Below, piece by piece: positions 24,851 to 33,215 of a DNA stretch of 47,578 bases. The notes beneath the pieces are model-generated. The model was not told the DNA's origin, did not search any database, and saw only the letters and a program-made list of their open reading frames with translations. The position numbers and the translations under genes were made by a program. Source of the DNA: Acidimicrobiia bacterium (GTDB lineage Bacteria > Acidobacteriota > Terriglobia > Bryobacterales > Bryobacteraceae); NCBI GenBank assembly GCA_016871315.1, contig VFZE01000045.1, positions 1 through 47,578 on the forward strand, given 5' to 3'. Position 1 is the first letter of the stretch, and the number at the start of each line of letters is the position of its first letter.

Positions 24851-25826
24851 CGCGCGAATCTCCCGCAATCCGACCTCGGAGTGCTGGAGATCCAGGAACC
24901 GCGGCAGGATCTGCCGTGCACTGTATCTCCCGTGAAACCGTTCCTCGGCTTCTCGTTGCGCTTCCACACGGGCTATGACGTCTCGATCCCTTTGGAAGAG
25001 CTTGTCCACCCGCTACTGGTTCCAGCAACGCATTCCTGTTCCCGCCATCACCGATCAAGCAGGTGGCGACACCTATCTTTCCGGGGCATTGGATGTCGGC
25101 CCCGGCCGCTACCACGTGGATTGGTTGATGCGGGACCGCTCCGGCAGGGTCTGCTCGGCGTACTGGGATATGGAGGCCGAGCTATCCGGCAACGACGAAC
25201 AGATGGCTCTGGCGATCCGGCCAAGCCGGGCCGAGGCGATGTGGGTGGAGCAGTTCCAGGAAGAACCCCCGGTGACACGCGACAACGCCGTGCCCCTGCA
25301 CGTCAAGCTGCTAATCAACTACGCGCCACAGGACGACTCGGCCAGCGCCATGCAGCCGCTGGACAAGGGTCCGCTGGTGGCAGTGCTCCGCGGGTTGGCG
25401 CGCGACCCGAGAATCGGCAAGTTCTCCATCGTCGCATTTAATCTGCGCAAGCAAAAGGTCCTCTACCGGCGCGACGCCGTGCCGAGAATCGACTTCCCGG
25501 AACGGGGAGCCGGGTTGGAACAGGTCAACGTCGGAACGGTATCGCTAGGCGCACTGGAAAAGCACGCAGAAACCACGTTCCTGGAAGACATTGTGCAGGA
25601 GGAGATCGGTGGCGCGCCGCGCCAGGATGCCGTGATCTTCGTCGGCCCCAAGGCTATGCTCGACAACAACGTGAGCAAGGACGCCCTGCGCCTCATCCAG
25701 GAGCCGGGCTTCCCCGTCCTGTTCCTCAATTACAATCTCCATCCGCACCGTAATCGTTGGCGCGGCGCCATCTCCCGCATCACTCCCAGAAAACAAACGC
25801 CCCAGGTCACCGGCGGCGCTGCCTAG
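24851..25826 (+). pseudogene. Acidobacterial secreted-protein gene, N-terminally truncated and frameshifted
   Basis: Two frames carry one protein. In the first, after TAG 24848, GVLEIQEPRQDLPCTV and PFLGFSLRFHTGYDVSIPL resemble the N-terminal part of an acidobacterial family of unknown function. From about base 25005 the second frame continues YWFQQRIPVPAITDQAGG, ALDVGPGRYHVDWLMRDRSG and on to TAG 25826. A signal peptide is missing and the join is out of frame, with residues probably lost at the junction. The second frame alone (from 24975) is a 283-codon open frame and may be called as a gene. I infer a decayed gene. Its TAG shares the palindrome CTAG (25823-25826) with the stop of the sulfatase on the other strand. 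Confidence 0.55.
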
Positions 25827-27163
25827 ACCCGTAGCTTCAACCCTGACGGATCCTGCCCAAGCCCGATTCTCCTCCGCCAATCGCGCAGGTGCGCACGCAA
25901 CTCGTCACGACGCCGCGACAGCCCGATCTCCTGCACCAGGTTGGTCATCTCGTGACGGTCCTGGCCCAGGTGGTAGAGATGCGTTACTTCATCGCGCGTG
26001 TTCACCACCAGCTTGTCCAGGCCGCGTACCACCATGTGCCACTCCTCCGGCGTGCCCAGCTTGCCGTAGCTGAAGATCGATTCCGGGCGTCCGCCTTCGT
26101 TGTGAAACAGCTGCCGCTCCAGGTTCCGCCCTTGCACCGCGCCCGGAACTTCCGTCCCGCACAACGAAAGCAGCGTCGGCATCAGGTCGGCGTTTGAAAT
26201 CAACGTGTCGTTGTCCTGGTTGCGCCCCAGCAGCCGCGGGTAGCGCATCAGCAACGGCACACGCGCCGATTCTTCATAAGGCACGCCCTTGAACTCCAGC
26301 CCCTGGGAGCCAAGCATGTCGCCGTGATCGGCGGTGAATACAACCAGCGTGTCTTCGGCCAGCCGCGCCTCCTCCAGCGCCCTGAGCAGCCGTCCCACGT
26401 TGTCGTCCAAAGCCGTACACAGCCCGTAGTAGCCGGCGCGGTTGGTACGCGCCGTCGTGGCGTAGTGTTCCGGCACATTCGGCTCCAGCCGGAACTGCGC
26501 CGGGGAATACGTCTTGGCATGACGCGGCGGCGGCCGGCGCGGCGTGTGCGGCGGACCCCAGCTCAAATATAGATAGAACGGGTTGTCGCGGTTGCGGCGG
26601 ATGAAACCGATTGCCAGGTCGGTCTGATAGTCCGGCTCGAACCCGTCCACCACCAGCGGCTCCGGCGAGTCCCGATAGTAAGTCGATCGGAAATAGGAGT
26701 GGCCGCGGTTGAACGCCGCCCAGTAATCAAACCCGCGCCGCCGCGGCCCGGGCGGCACAAAGCCCGGCTTCTCCTCCCCATCCAGGTGCCACTTGCCGAT
26801 GTAGCCCGTCGCGTAGCCGGCCTTGTTCAGCTGCGCTGCAATGCTCGGCTCATCAAGCGGCATTTGCAGGTTATTTCGTTCCATGCGGCAGGCGTGCGGG
26901 AACCGCCCGGTGATCAGCGAGGCACGCGACGGTGTGCACACGGGGTTAGTGGCGTAGACACGGCGGAAATGCACGCCCTCGCGGCCCAGACGCGCCAGGT
27001 GCGGAGCCACCAGGTCCGTATCGCCTGCCGCCGGCAGCGTCTGCGGACGCCACTGGTCAGCCAGGATAAACAAGATGTTTGGCCGGCGCGACCGCTGCGC
27101 CGCCACCGTGTTTATAGGGGCGAGAGCCGTTGCGGCCGCCGTCAGGAAGCGTCTGCGGATCAT
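25823..27163 (-). CDS. Sulfatase (formylglycine-dependent arylsulfatase family), Tat-like signal
   Basis: A 446-residue exported sulfatase that should hydrolyse sulfate esters of polysaccharides. The N-terminus MIRRRFLTAAATALAPI is a twin-arginine-type signal. Cys76 in VCTPSRASLITGR is the residue converted to formylglycine (C-x-P-S-R motif). Metal ligands are expected at ADQ (about residue 35-37) and at FTADHGDMLGSQG. The KWHLDG stretch (about residue 125) supplies catalytic Lys and His. It needs a formylglycine-generating enzyme, not seen in this window. It diverges from cpaF with 60 bases between starts. Confidence 0.94.
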   Translation of the reverse strand: MIRRRFLTAAATALAPINTVAAQRSRRPNILFILADQWRPQTLPAAGDTDLVAPHLARLGREGVHFRRVYATNPVCTPSRASLITGRFPHACRMERNNLQMPLDEPSIAAQLNKAGYATGYIGKWHLDGEEKPGFVPPGPRRRGFDYWAAFNRGHSYFRSTYYRDSPEPLVVDGFEPDYQTDLAIGFIRRNRDNPFYLYLSWGPPHTPRRPPPRHAKTYSPAQFRLEPNVPEHYATTARTNRAGYYGLCTALDDNVGRLLRALEEARLAEDTLVVFTADHGDMLGSQGLEFKGVPYEESARVPLLMRYPRLLGRNQDNDTLISNADLMPTLLSLCGTEVPGAVQGRNLERQLFHNEGGRPESIFSYGKLGTPEEWHMVVRGLDKLVVNTRDEVTHLYHLGQDRHEMTNLVQEIGLSRRRDELRAHLRDWRRRIGLGQDPSGLKLRV

Positions 27164-27184
27164 TCCAAATGGCCGTAATCAGGA

Positions 27185-27190
27185 TACAAT
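27185..27190 (+). promoter_or_regulatory. Candidate -10 box TACAAT for cpaF
   Basis: TACAAT lies 34 bases before the GTG start of cpaF in the 60-base divergent gap, with AAGGAG (27212-27217) as the ribosome site. No clear -35 is visible at the right spacing. Confidence 0.35.
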
Positions 27191-27223
27191 AAGACCCAAG
27201 GCAATCATCTCGAAGGAGTTTTC

Positions 27224-28564
27224 GTGGCTTCCAACATCCGTCCCGGGACGCGTCCGGGCTCCGGCGCGGCTTCGCCTCCGCGCACCGCCGATCGTTATTT
27301 CGAGCTCAAAAGCGAGATTCACCGCAAGCTGATCGGCGTCATCAACCTCGATCGCGTCGCCTCCATCCCCAAGGACCGCATCCGCAGCGAGATTGGCCGC
27401 GTCGTCGAGCGCCTCCTGGAAGAAGAGCGCGTGCCGATGACCACCGGCGAGCAGAACAAGATCGTCGAGGAGGTGCTCGACGAGGTGCTCGGCCTGGGCC
27501 CGCTGGAGCCGCTGCTCAAAGAGCCCACCATCAGCGATATTCTCGTCAACGCCTACAACAAGGTGTACATTGAGCGCGCCGGAAAGCTCTCGCTCACCCC
27601 CGTCCGCTTCAAGGACAACTCGCACCTTCTCCACATCATCGAGAAGATTGTCTCGCTCGTCGGCCGCCGCATCGATGAAGCCAACCCGATTGTCGACGCG
27701 CGCCTGCTCGACGGCTCGCGTGTCAACGCCATCATCCCGCCTCTTGCCTTAGACGGCCCCGCCCTCAGCATCCGCCGTTTCGGCCGCCACGTCATCACCT
27801 CCGACGAGATGATCGCCAACAAAACTTTGATGGCGGGTATGCTCCGCTTCCTCGCCGCCTGTGCGCAGGCCAAGTGCACCATTCTCGTCAGTGGCGGGAC
27901 CGGTTCCGGTAAAACTACAACGCTCAACGCGCTGTCCCGCTTCATTCCCGAGGATGAGCGCATTATCACCATTGAGGACACCGCCGAGCTCCAGCTCCAG
28001 CAGCGCCACGTGATTAAGTTCGAAACCCGCCCGCCCAACCTCAACAAGGAAGGCGGCATCAACCAGCGCCAGCTGGTGCGAACCGCCTTGCGCATGCGTC
28101 CGGACCGCATCATCGTCGGTGAGTGCCGCGGCGCCGAAGCGCTCGACATGTTGCAGGCCATGAACACCGGTGTCGAGGGCTCGATGAGCACCGTCCACGC
28201 CAACACGCCCAAGGACGCCTTCTCGCGTCTCCAGGCGATGGTGTTGATGGCTGACCTCGAAATCCCCACCCGCGTCGTCATCCAGCAGTTGGCCAGCGCC
28301 ATCAAGCTCGTCGTGCAGGTTTCGCGCCTCCAGGACGGCTCCCGCAAAATCGTCTCCATCGCCGAAGTCCTCGGCGTCGACGGCGAGCATGCAAACCTGC
28401 AGGAGATCTTCACCTTTGAGCGCGTCGGCGTCAACGACGCCGGCAAGGTGATGGGCCGCTTCAAGGGCACCGGCGTCACGCCAAAAACCCTCGACCGCCT
28501 GAAGACCTACGGCATCACCGTCCAGCCGGAGATCTTCGAGGAAGTGGTCGAAGTCAACCTCTAG
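27224..28564 (+). CDS. cpaF: CpaF family secretion/pilus ATPase
   Basis: A 446-residue hexameric ATPase of the type II/IV secretion superfamily that powers Tad/Flp-type pilus assembly at the inner membrane. GTG 27224 is preceded by AAGGAG at seven-base spacing. Domain features are the N-terminal region (EVLGLGPLEPLLKEPTISDI, DILVNAYNKVYIERAGKL), ARLLDGSRVNAIIPPLALDG, the Walker A GGTGSGKTTTL (about residue 224), the Asp box ITIEDTAELQ, and the His/Walker B region RPDRIIVGECRGAEALDM (about residue 292). No tadB/tadC, pilin or secretin gene is next to it; the only co-directional neighbour is a 53-codon basic ORF. The rest of the Tad machine must lie elsewhere or be absent. Confidence 0.95.
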   Translation: MASNIRPGTRPGSGAASPPRTADRYFELKSEIHRKLIGVINLDRVASIPKDRIRSEIGRVVERLLEEERVPMTTGEQNKIVEEVLDEVLGLGPLEPLLKEPTISDILVNAYNKVYIERAGKLSLTPVRFKDNSHLLHIIEKIVSLVGRRIDEANPIVDARLLDGSRVNAIIPPLALDGPALSIRRFGRHVITSDEMIANKTLMAGMLRFLAACAQAKCTILVSGGTGSGKTTTLNALSRFIPEDERIITIEDTAELQLQQRHVIKFETRPPNLNKEGGINQRQLVRTALRMRPDRIIVGECRGAEALDMLQAMNTGVEGSMSTVHANTPKDAFSRLQAMVLMADLEIPTRVVIQQLASAIKLVVQVSRLQDGSRKIVSIAEVLGVDGEHANLQEIFTFERVGVNDAGKVMGRFKGTGVTPKTLDRLKTYGITVQPEIFEEVVEVNL

Positions 28565-28572
28565 CTTCCGCC

Positions 28573-28734
28573 GTGGCCGGCAAGAAAAAGATCGAGATCG
28601 AGATCAAGAAGAAGCCCCGGCGCAATCCTTACGCCGTTCCCGCCAAGCTGCGCAAGGCGGGTGCCATCGAAGAGAAACCGAAACGCAAACAGCGCCGAAA
28701 ACCGCGGTTGAAGGATCTGCTTGGGGAGGAGTGA
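28573..28734 (+). CDS. Small highly basic protein downstream of cpaF
   Basis: A 53-residue open frame beginning GTG eight bases after the cpaF stop. It is extremely rich in Lys and Arg: it starts MAGKKKIEIEIKKKPRRN, and its end is KPKRKQRRKPRLKDLLGEE. There is no Cys, no signal sequence and no recognisable domain. Proximity, same strand, and an uninterrupted frame ending just before the convergent acyl-CoA synthetase gene suggest it is real and translated by coupling. The basic character would fit binding to nucleic acid or to an acidic partner. Family not recognised. Confidence 0.5.
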   Translation: MAGKKKIEIEIKKKPRRNPYAVPAKLRKAGAIEEKPKRKQRRKPRLKDLLGEE

Positions 28735-28741
28735 GCCCCCT

Positions 28742-30523
28742 CTAGCGGCCCGGATACAACTCCGCGATCGCTTTGCGGTGATTCTCCAGCACCCGCCCGC
28801 GCCGCACCTTCATCGTCGGCGTCAGCTCGCCCGCCTCGATCGTGAAGTCGCGCTCCAGCACCGTGAAGCGCCGCACCTGCTCAAATGGCGCCAGCTGTTT
28901 GTTCACGCGCGAAACCAGCTTCTTCATCTCCGCCTGCAGCGGCGGCGCGGCGACAATCTCGCCCGGCTGCCGGCCCCGGAATGCCTCCATCCCCTTCACC
29001 GATTCCGCCACCGGAAGATTCAGCGTGAACAGCGCCACCACGTAGGGCAGTTTGTCTCCCACCAGCAGCACCTGGTTGATCATCGGCTCCATCTTGAACA
29101 ATCCCTCGATCAGCGCCGGGTAGATTTTCTTTCCGTTCGAATTTACCAGCACTTCCTTCTTGCGCCCGGTGATGAAGATGTAACCTTCCTCGTCGATCTC
29201 CGCAATGTCGCCCGTGTGCAGCCAGCCATCCTGCAAAATCGCCGCCGTCGCCGCGCCATCCTTGTAATAGCCGCTGAACAGCGTTGGGCCGCGGAAGATC
29301 AGCTCGCCGTCTTCGGCGATCTTCATCTCGATCCCCGGCAGCGCTTTGCCGATGCTTCCCGTCTTCACGTTGCCCATCGGATTCAGTGCGACAATTCCCC
29401 CTTCGGTCAGTCCGTAGCCTTCATGAATGGGCAACCCGATGGCCGCGTAAAAATCCGCCAGGTCCTTGCCGAGCGGCGCAGCGCCGCTCACCGCAATCTC
29501 GAGCTCGCCGCCCAGCCGCTCGCGGATCTTCGCGAACACCAGCTTGTCCGCCACCGCGAAGCCACGCGCCATCCAGGCCGGAACATCGCGCCCCTGCCGT
29601 CGCCGCTTGGCGATCTCGGATCCCAGCCCCAGCGCGGTAAAAAAGATCCGCTGCGTCACGGCGCCGCGCTTGTTGATCTCCGTCCGGATGCTGGAGTGCA
29701 TCTTCTCCCACACCCGCGGCGGAGCCACGAAAAACGTCGGCCGCACCGACTTCAACTCGTGAGGCAACTTGGTCAGTCCTTCGCTGAAGTAGACCGGCAT
29801 CCCCACGCGCAGAGGTAGCAGCTCCATTGCCACGCGCTGCGTGATGTGCGCCGACGGTAGAAACGCGATCGAGCGATGATCGGGCCCCAGCGGCACCACC
29901 TTCGGACCCATGTCCACGTTGGCCACCAATGCCCGGTGCGTCACCAGTCCCATCTTCGGCTCGCCCGTGGCGCCCGAGGTCAGGTACAGAATCGCCGAAT
30001 CGTCCGGCCGCACCTCGGCTGCCATCTGTTCCAACAGCGAAGGATCTTCGGCGATCGCCTGGCGGCCGCGGGCACGCAGATCCGCGAGCGTTGTGGCCTG
30101 CTCGGCCTCCCCGGTCAGCAGGATCCACTCCACCGCTAGAGACTCCTCAGCGGCTGAAAGCAGCGCGCTGAGCATCTTCGGGTTCTCCACCATCACCGCC
30201 TTGGCTTCCGTGGCCCGGATCGTCTTCACCAGTTCCTCGGCCGGATAGGACGTGTACATGGCCGCCGCAATCGCGCCGCAAACCATGATCCCCAGATCCG
30301 CCAGGTAAAACTCCAGCCGTGTCTCGGAATCCATCGCGACAATGTGCCCCCGGTGAATCCCGGAACTGCGCAGGCCGGCGGCGATCTCCTCCGCCGCCTG
30401 CTTATATTCGATCCAGTTCAAAGGGCGCCATTCACCCTTCACCGGTTCATAGAGGGCAGGAGCCTGGTGGAATTGCCCGGCCGCCTCTTTCAACAAACTG
30501 TAGACTGTCCGCTCACTCATCAA
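28742..30523 (-). CDS. Long-chain acyl-CoA synthetase (AMP-dependent, FadD15-like)
   Basis: A 593-residue ANL-superfamily enzyme that activates fatty acids to acyl-CoA via acyl-AMP. Core motifs are YLTSGATGEPKMGLVTH (A3, about residue 180), the SGAAPLG stretch, IHEGYGLTEGG (A5), GWLHTGDIAEID (A7) and ITGRKKEVLVNSNGKKI (A8). The length and the TAALD-like middle region fit the long-chain FadD15 group. The start is MMSERT at 30523 or MSERT at 30520. It is convergent with cpaF and its small neighbour and divergent from the phosphatase gene, so it forms its own unit. Confidence 0.94.
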   Translation of the reverse strand: MMSERTVYSLLKEAAGQFHQAPALYEPVKGEWRPLNWIEYKQAAEEIAAGLRSSGIHRGHIVAMDSETRLEFYLADLGIMVCGAIAAAMYTSYPAEELVKTIRATEAKAVMVENPKMLSALLSAAEESLAVEWILLTGEAEQATTLADLRARGRQAIAEDPSLLEQMAAEVRPDDSAILYLTSGATGEPKMGLVTHRALVANVDMGPKVVPLGPDHRSIAFLPSAHITQRVAMELLPLRVGMPVYFSEGLTKLPHELKSVRPTFFVAPPRVWEKMHSSIRTEINKRGAVTQRIFFTALGLGSEIAKRRRQGRDVPAWMARGFAVADKLVFAKIRERLGGELEIAVSGAAPLGKDLADFYAAIGLPIHEGYGLTEGGIVALNPMGNVKTGSIGKALPGIEMKIAEDGELIFRGPTLFSGYYKDGAATAAILQDGWLHTGDIAEIDEEGYIFITGRKKEVLVNSNGKKIYPALIEGLFKMEPMINQVLLVGDKLPYVVALFTLNLPVAESVKGMEAFRGRQPGEIVAAPPLQAEMKKLVSRVNKQLAPFEQVRRFTVLERDFTIEAGELTPTMKVRRGRVLENHRKAIAELYPGR

Positions 30524-30568
30524 GGAAAAATGCTAACACGACGGACGCGGAGTTGGGACAATAAAACG

Positions 30569-31333
30569 ATGCCTTATGAGCAGGAACTGAACGCCGCCCT
30601 GGAGGCCGCCAAACTGGCCGGGGAGGCCGCTCTCGGCTACTGGCGCACCGGACTCGCCGCCGATTCCAAGAAGGATGAATCTCCCGTCACCGCCGCCGAC
30701 CGCCACTGCGAACGCCTGCTGGTTCAGCACCTCTGCGGCCACTTCCCCGACGACGGCATTCTCGGCGAGGAAGGCGCGCAGAAAGCCTCCGCCAACGGCC
30801 GCCGCTGGATCATCGACCCCATCGACGGCACACGCGACTTCGTCCGCGGCAACCGCCTCTGGACCATGCTGATCGCGCTCGAGGACAACGGCGAAGTGGT
30901 CGCCGGCGTCGCCCATTTTCCCGCCCTCGGTGAAACCTACGCCGCCTCCCGCGGCGCCGGCGCCACGCGCAACCAACAGCCCATCCGCGTCTCCTCCATC
31001 ACCGAAATCTCCCAGTCCGTTCTCTGCTTGAACGGCTTCCAGCACGCGCATAAACTCAACTTCCACCGCACCCTGCTCGAATGGGCCAAACCCTTCTGGG
31101 CTGTGCGCAGCATGGGAGGCGGCTTGGACGCTATGCTGGTCTGCTCCGGCTCCGCCGAAGTCTGGATCGAGCCCATCGCACAGCCCTGGGATCTGGCTGC
31201 ACTAAAGATTCTCGCCGAGGAAAGCGGTGCACGCTTTTTCAACTTCGATGGCGGCGCATCCATCTACGCCGGCAACTGCGTCATCACAGTTCCGGCGTTG
31301 GAGACCACACTGCGCCGCTTCGTGGGACAATGA
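30569..31333 (+). CDS. Inositol monophosphatase family phosphatase (histidinol-phosphatase-like)
   Basis: A 254-residue Mg-dependent phosphatase. The metal sites are complete: GEE at residues 66-68, DPIDGT at 83-88, and a C-terminal QPWDLAAL with the last Asp. The KDESPVTAADRHCER segment is the usual early loop. Wide substrate use makes it hard to tell histidinol phosphatase (HisN) from inositol or other sugar monophosphatases by sequence alone; the GGGLDAMLVCSGSAEVWIEP stretch favours the histidinol-phosphatase/IMPase group seen in bacteria. ATG 30569 starts the conserved domain at once. It is divergent from the acyl-CoA synthetase gene. Confidence 0.88.
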   Translation: MPYEQELNAALEAAKLAGEAALGYWRTGLAADSKKDESPVTAADRHCERLLVQHLCGHFPDDGILGEEGAQKASANGRRWIIDPIDGTRDFVRGNRLWTMLIALEDNGEVVAGVAHFPALGETYAASRGAGATRNQQPIRVSSITEISQSVLCLNGFQHAHKLNFHRTLLEWAKPFWAVRSMGGGLDAMLVCSGSAEVWIEPIAQPWDLAALKILAEESGARFFNFDGGASIYAGNCVITVPALETTLRRFVGQ

Positions 31334-31348
31334 GTTGGATTAAGCTTC

Positions 31349-31378
31349 TTGCATATTGCAGTGTGGCTTTAGTAACAT
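31349..31378 (+). promoter_or_regulatory. Candidate promoter before the epimerase gene
   Basis: TTGCAT (31349-31354) and TAACAT (31373-31378) are separated by 18 bases, 23 bases before the GTG start. Spacing is good and both boxes match the sigma-70 type moderately. Confidence 0.35.
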
Positions 31379-31400
31379 AGCGCGAGCAGGTGAGTTGAGG

Positions 31401-32465
31401 GTGAGCTATAAGAACCGGAAAGTATTGATTACGGGCGGCTTGGGTTTTATCGGATCCAGCCTCGCCATCCATCTGGTGCGTGAAGGCGCGCGCGTCGTCA
31501 TCGTCGACAATTCCGTTCTCGGCTGTGGCGCCAACCTCTTCAATATCGCGCCCGTCGCCACCGACGTCGAACTCATCCACGCCTCCATCGCCGATACCTC
31601 TGCGCTGGCCGAGCCGCTCCGCGGTTGCGAAGTCATCTTCAACCTCGCCGGCGAAATCAGCCACATCCACTCGATGGCGATGCCGGAGCGTGATCTCGAA
31701 ATCAACACTCTTGCCCAGATCCATTTCCTCACCGCCGTTACCCGCAGCATCCCCGGCGTGCGCGTCGTCTATGCCGGCACGCGCCAAGTCTACGGCGCGC
31801 CCGACTACCTGCCGGTGGACGAAAAGCATCCCATCAATCCCGTCGATTTCAACGGCGTCCACAAGTACGCCGCCACCATGTACCACCTGATGCTTTCCAA
31901 CATGGGCCAGCTTGACGCGGTCGTGCTGCGCATGACCAATGTTTATGGACCGCGCATCGCGCTCGACGTACCTTGCCAGGGCTTTCTGGGTACTTTCATC
32001 CGCAAAGTGGCTACCGGCCAGAGTCTGGAGATCTTCGGCGACGGCCGCCAGCTTCGAGACCCAGTCTACGTCGACGACATCGTCGAAGCCTCTCTTGCCG
32101 CAGGAGCTGCTGGGCAAGTGCGCAACCGCTCCTACAATGCCGGCGGGCCGGAGCCGCTTTCCATGGCCGACATCGCCGCAATCGCCTGCAACTCGGCCGG
32201 GGTCCCCGAGCCCACCTTCCGCGAATTCCCCGAAGACCGCAAGATGATCGACATCGGCAGCTACTACACCGACTCCACCCTCATCCGCGGCGATCTCGGC
32301 TGGAGCGCCACCGTGCGGTTCCAGGAAGGCTTCCGCCGCACTCTCGACTACTACCGCGAACACCTCCCCCATTATCTTGATCCCTCCAACCCCAGCCCGT
32401 CCTGCAAGCTAGATCTCAGGCCCACCGTTCCTACCGTGAAGAAGGCAACCATCGTTCCGGCATGA
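31401..32465 (+). CDS. NAD-dependent epimerase/dehydratase (extended SDR), Asn at the catalytic Tyr position
   Basis: A 354-residue nucleotide-sugar epimerase/dehydratase-like protein. The cofactor loop is TGGLGFIG (residues 11-18), with VVIVDNS after it. AGTRQVYGAP carries the Ser/Thr region, and LRMTNVYGPRI, GDGRQLRDPVYVDD and NAGGPEPLSM are typical later blocks. At the YxxxK site the sequence is FNGVHK, so Asn replaces the catalytic Tyr (N-x3-K). That differs from classical epimerases and suggests a distinct reaction or an inactive relative. GTG 31401 gives the family N-terminus and is preceded by GAGG. The stop overlaps the next ATG (ATGA at 32462-32465). Confidence 0.85.
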   Translation: MSYKNRKVLITGGLGFIGSSLAIHLVREGARVVIVDNSVLGCGANLFNIAPVATDVELIHASIADTSALAEPLRGCEVIFNLAGEISHIHSMAMPERDLEINTLAQIHFLTAVTRSIPGVRVVYAGTRQVYGAPDYLPVDEKHPINPVDFNGVHKYAATMYHLMLSNMGQLDAVVLRMTNVYGPRIALDVPCQGFLGTFIRKVATGQSLEIFGDGRQLRDPVYVDDIVEASLAAGAAGQVRNRSYNAGGPEPLSMADIAAIACNSAGVPEPTFREFPEDRKMIDIGSYYTDSTLIRGDLGWSATVRFQEGFRRTLDYYREHLPHYLDPSNPSPSCKLDLRPTVPTVKKATIVPA

Positions 32466-33211
32466 TGAATCCGGCGGAATTCGCCAACATCGCCGGGTCG
32501 GAGCAGGAGTTCTGGTGGTACCGCGGTATGCGCCGCATCCTGTTCGGCATGCTCGATCCGCTCGCACGCGGCCGCACCGTCCGGCGCGCGCTGGAGGCCG
32601 GCTGCGGCACCGGCCATTTCACCCGTGAACTTGAGACCCGGTACGGCTGGCCCATGTTCCCGCTCGACCTCGGCTGGGAAGGCCTCGTCTTCGGCGCCCA
32701 GATGGGGATTCCTCGCTTGCTCCAGGCCGACATTTGCGCCATCCCGTTTCCCGGCGACTGCTTCGACGCTGTCGTCTCCATGGACGTCATCGTCCACCTG
32801 CCCCGTGGCGAGGAGGACAAACCCATGCGTGAGTTCGCACGCGTGCTCAAGCCCGGCGGCCTCTTCCTCATCCGGGTCTCCGCCCTCGACATTCTCCGTT
32901 CTCATCATTCCCAGTTCGCGCAGGAACGCCAGCGCTTCAACAAATCACGCCTCACCGCGCTCGCCGCCCGCCACGGCATCCGTCTGCTCCGCTGCACTTA
33001 CGCCAATTCGCTCCTCATGCCGGTCGCCCTCGCCAAATTCCGCATCTGGGAACCGCTGAGCGGAAAGCAACCTTCCAGCGGCGTCGAGCCGGTCGCCGGC
33101 TGGCTCGATGCGCTGCTTCACGCCCCGCTTGCCGCCGAAGCTGCTCTGCTGCGCCTCGGCCTGAACCTCCCGCTTGGCCAGTCACTCATTCTTCTCGGCG
33201 AGAAAGCCTGA
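32462..33211 (+). CDS. Class I SAM-dependent methyltransferase
   Basis: A 249-residue methyltransferase with motif I LEAGCGTGHFTREL (about residue 43), a post-I acidic region, ADICAIPFPGDCFDAVVSMD and VLKPGGLFLIRVSAL, the classic Methyltransf_11 pattern. The first 25 residues (EQEFWWYRGMRRILF) resemble small-molecule or sugar methyltransferases beside glycosyltransferases. It overlaps the epimerase stop and is followed after a few bases by the GT39-like gene, so these three are probably one unit acting on a lipid-linked or nucleotide sugar. Confidence 0.87.
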   Translation: MMNPAEFANIAGSEQEFWWYRGMRRILFGMLDPLARGRTVRRALEAGCGTGHFTRELETRYGWPMFPLDLGWEGLVFGAQMGIPRLLQADICAIPFPGDCFDAVVSMDVIVHLPRGEEDKPMREFARVLKPGGLFLIRVSALDILRSHHSQFAQERQRFNKSRLTALAARHGIRLLRCTYANSLLMPVALAKFRIWEPLSGKQPSSGVEPVAGWLDALLHAPLAAEAALLRLGLNLPLGQSLILLGEKA

Positions 33212-33215
33212 CGTG

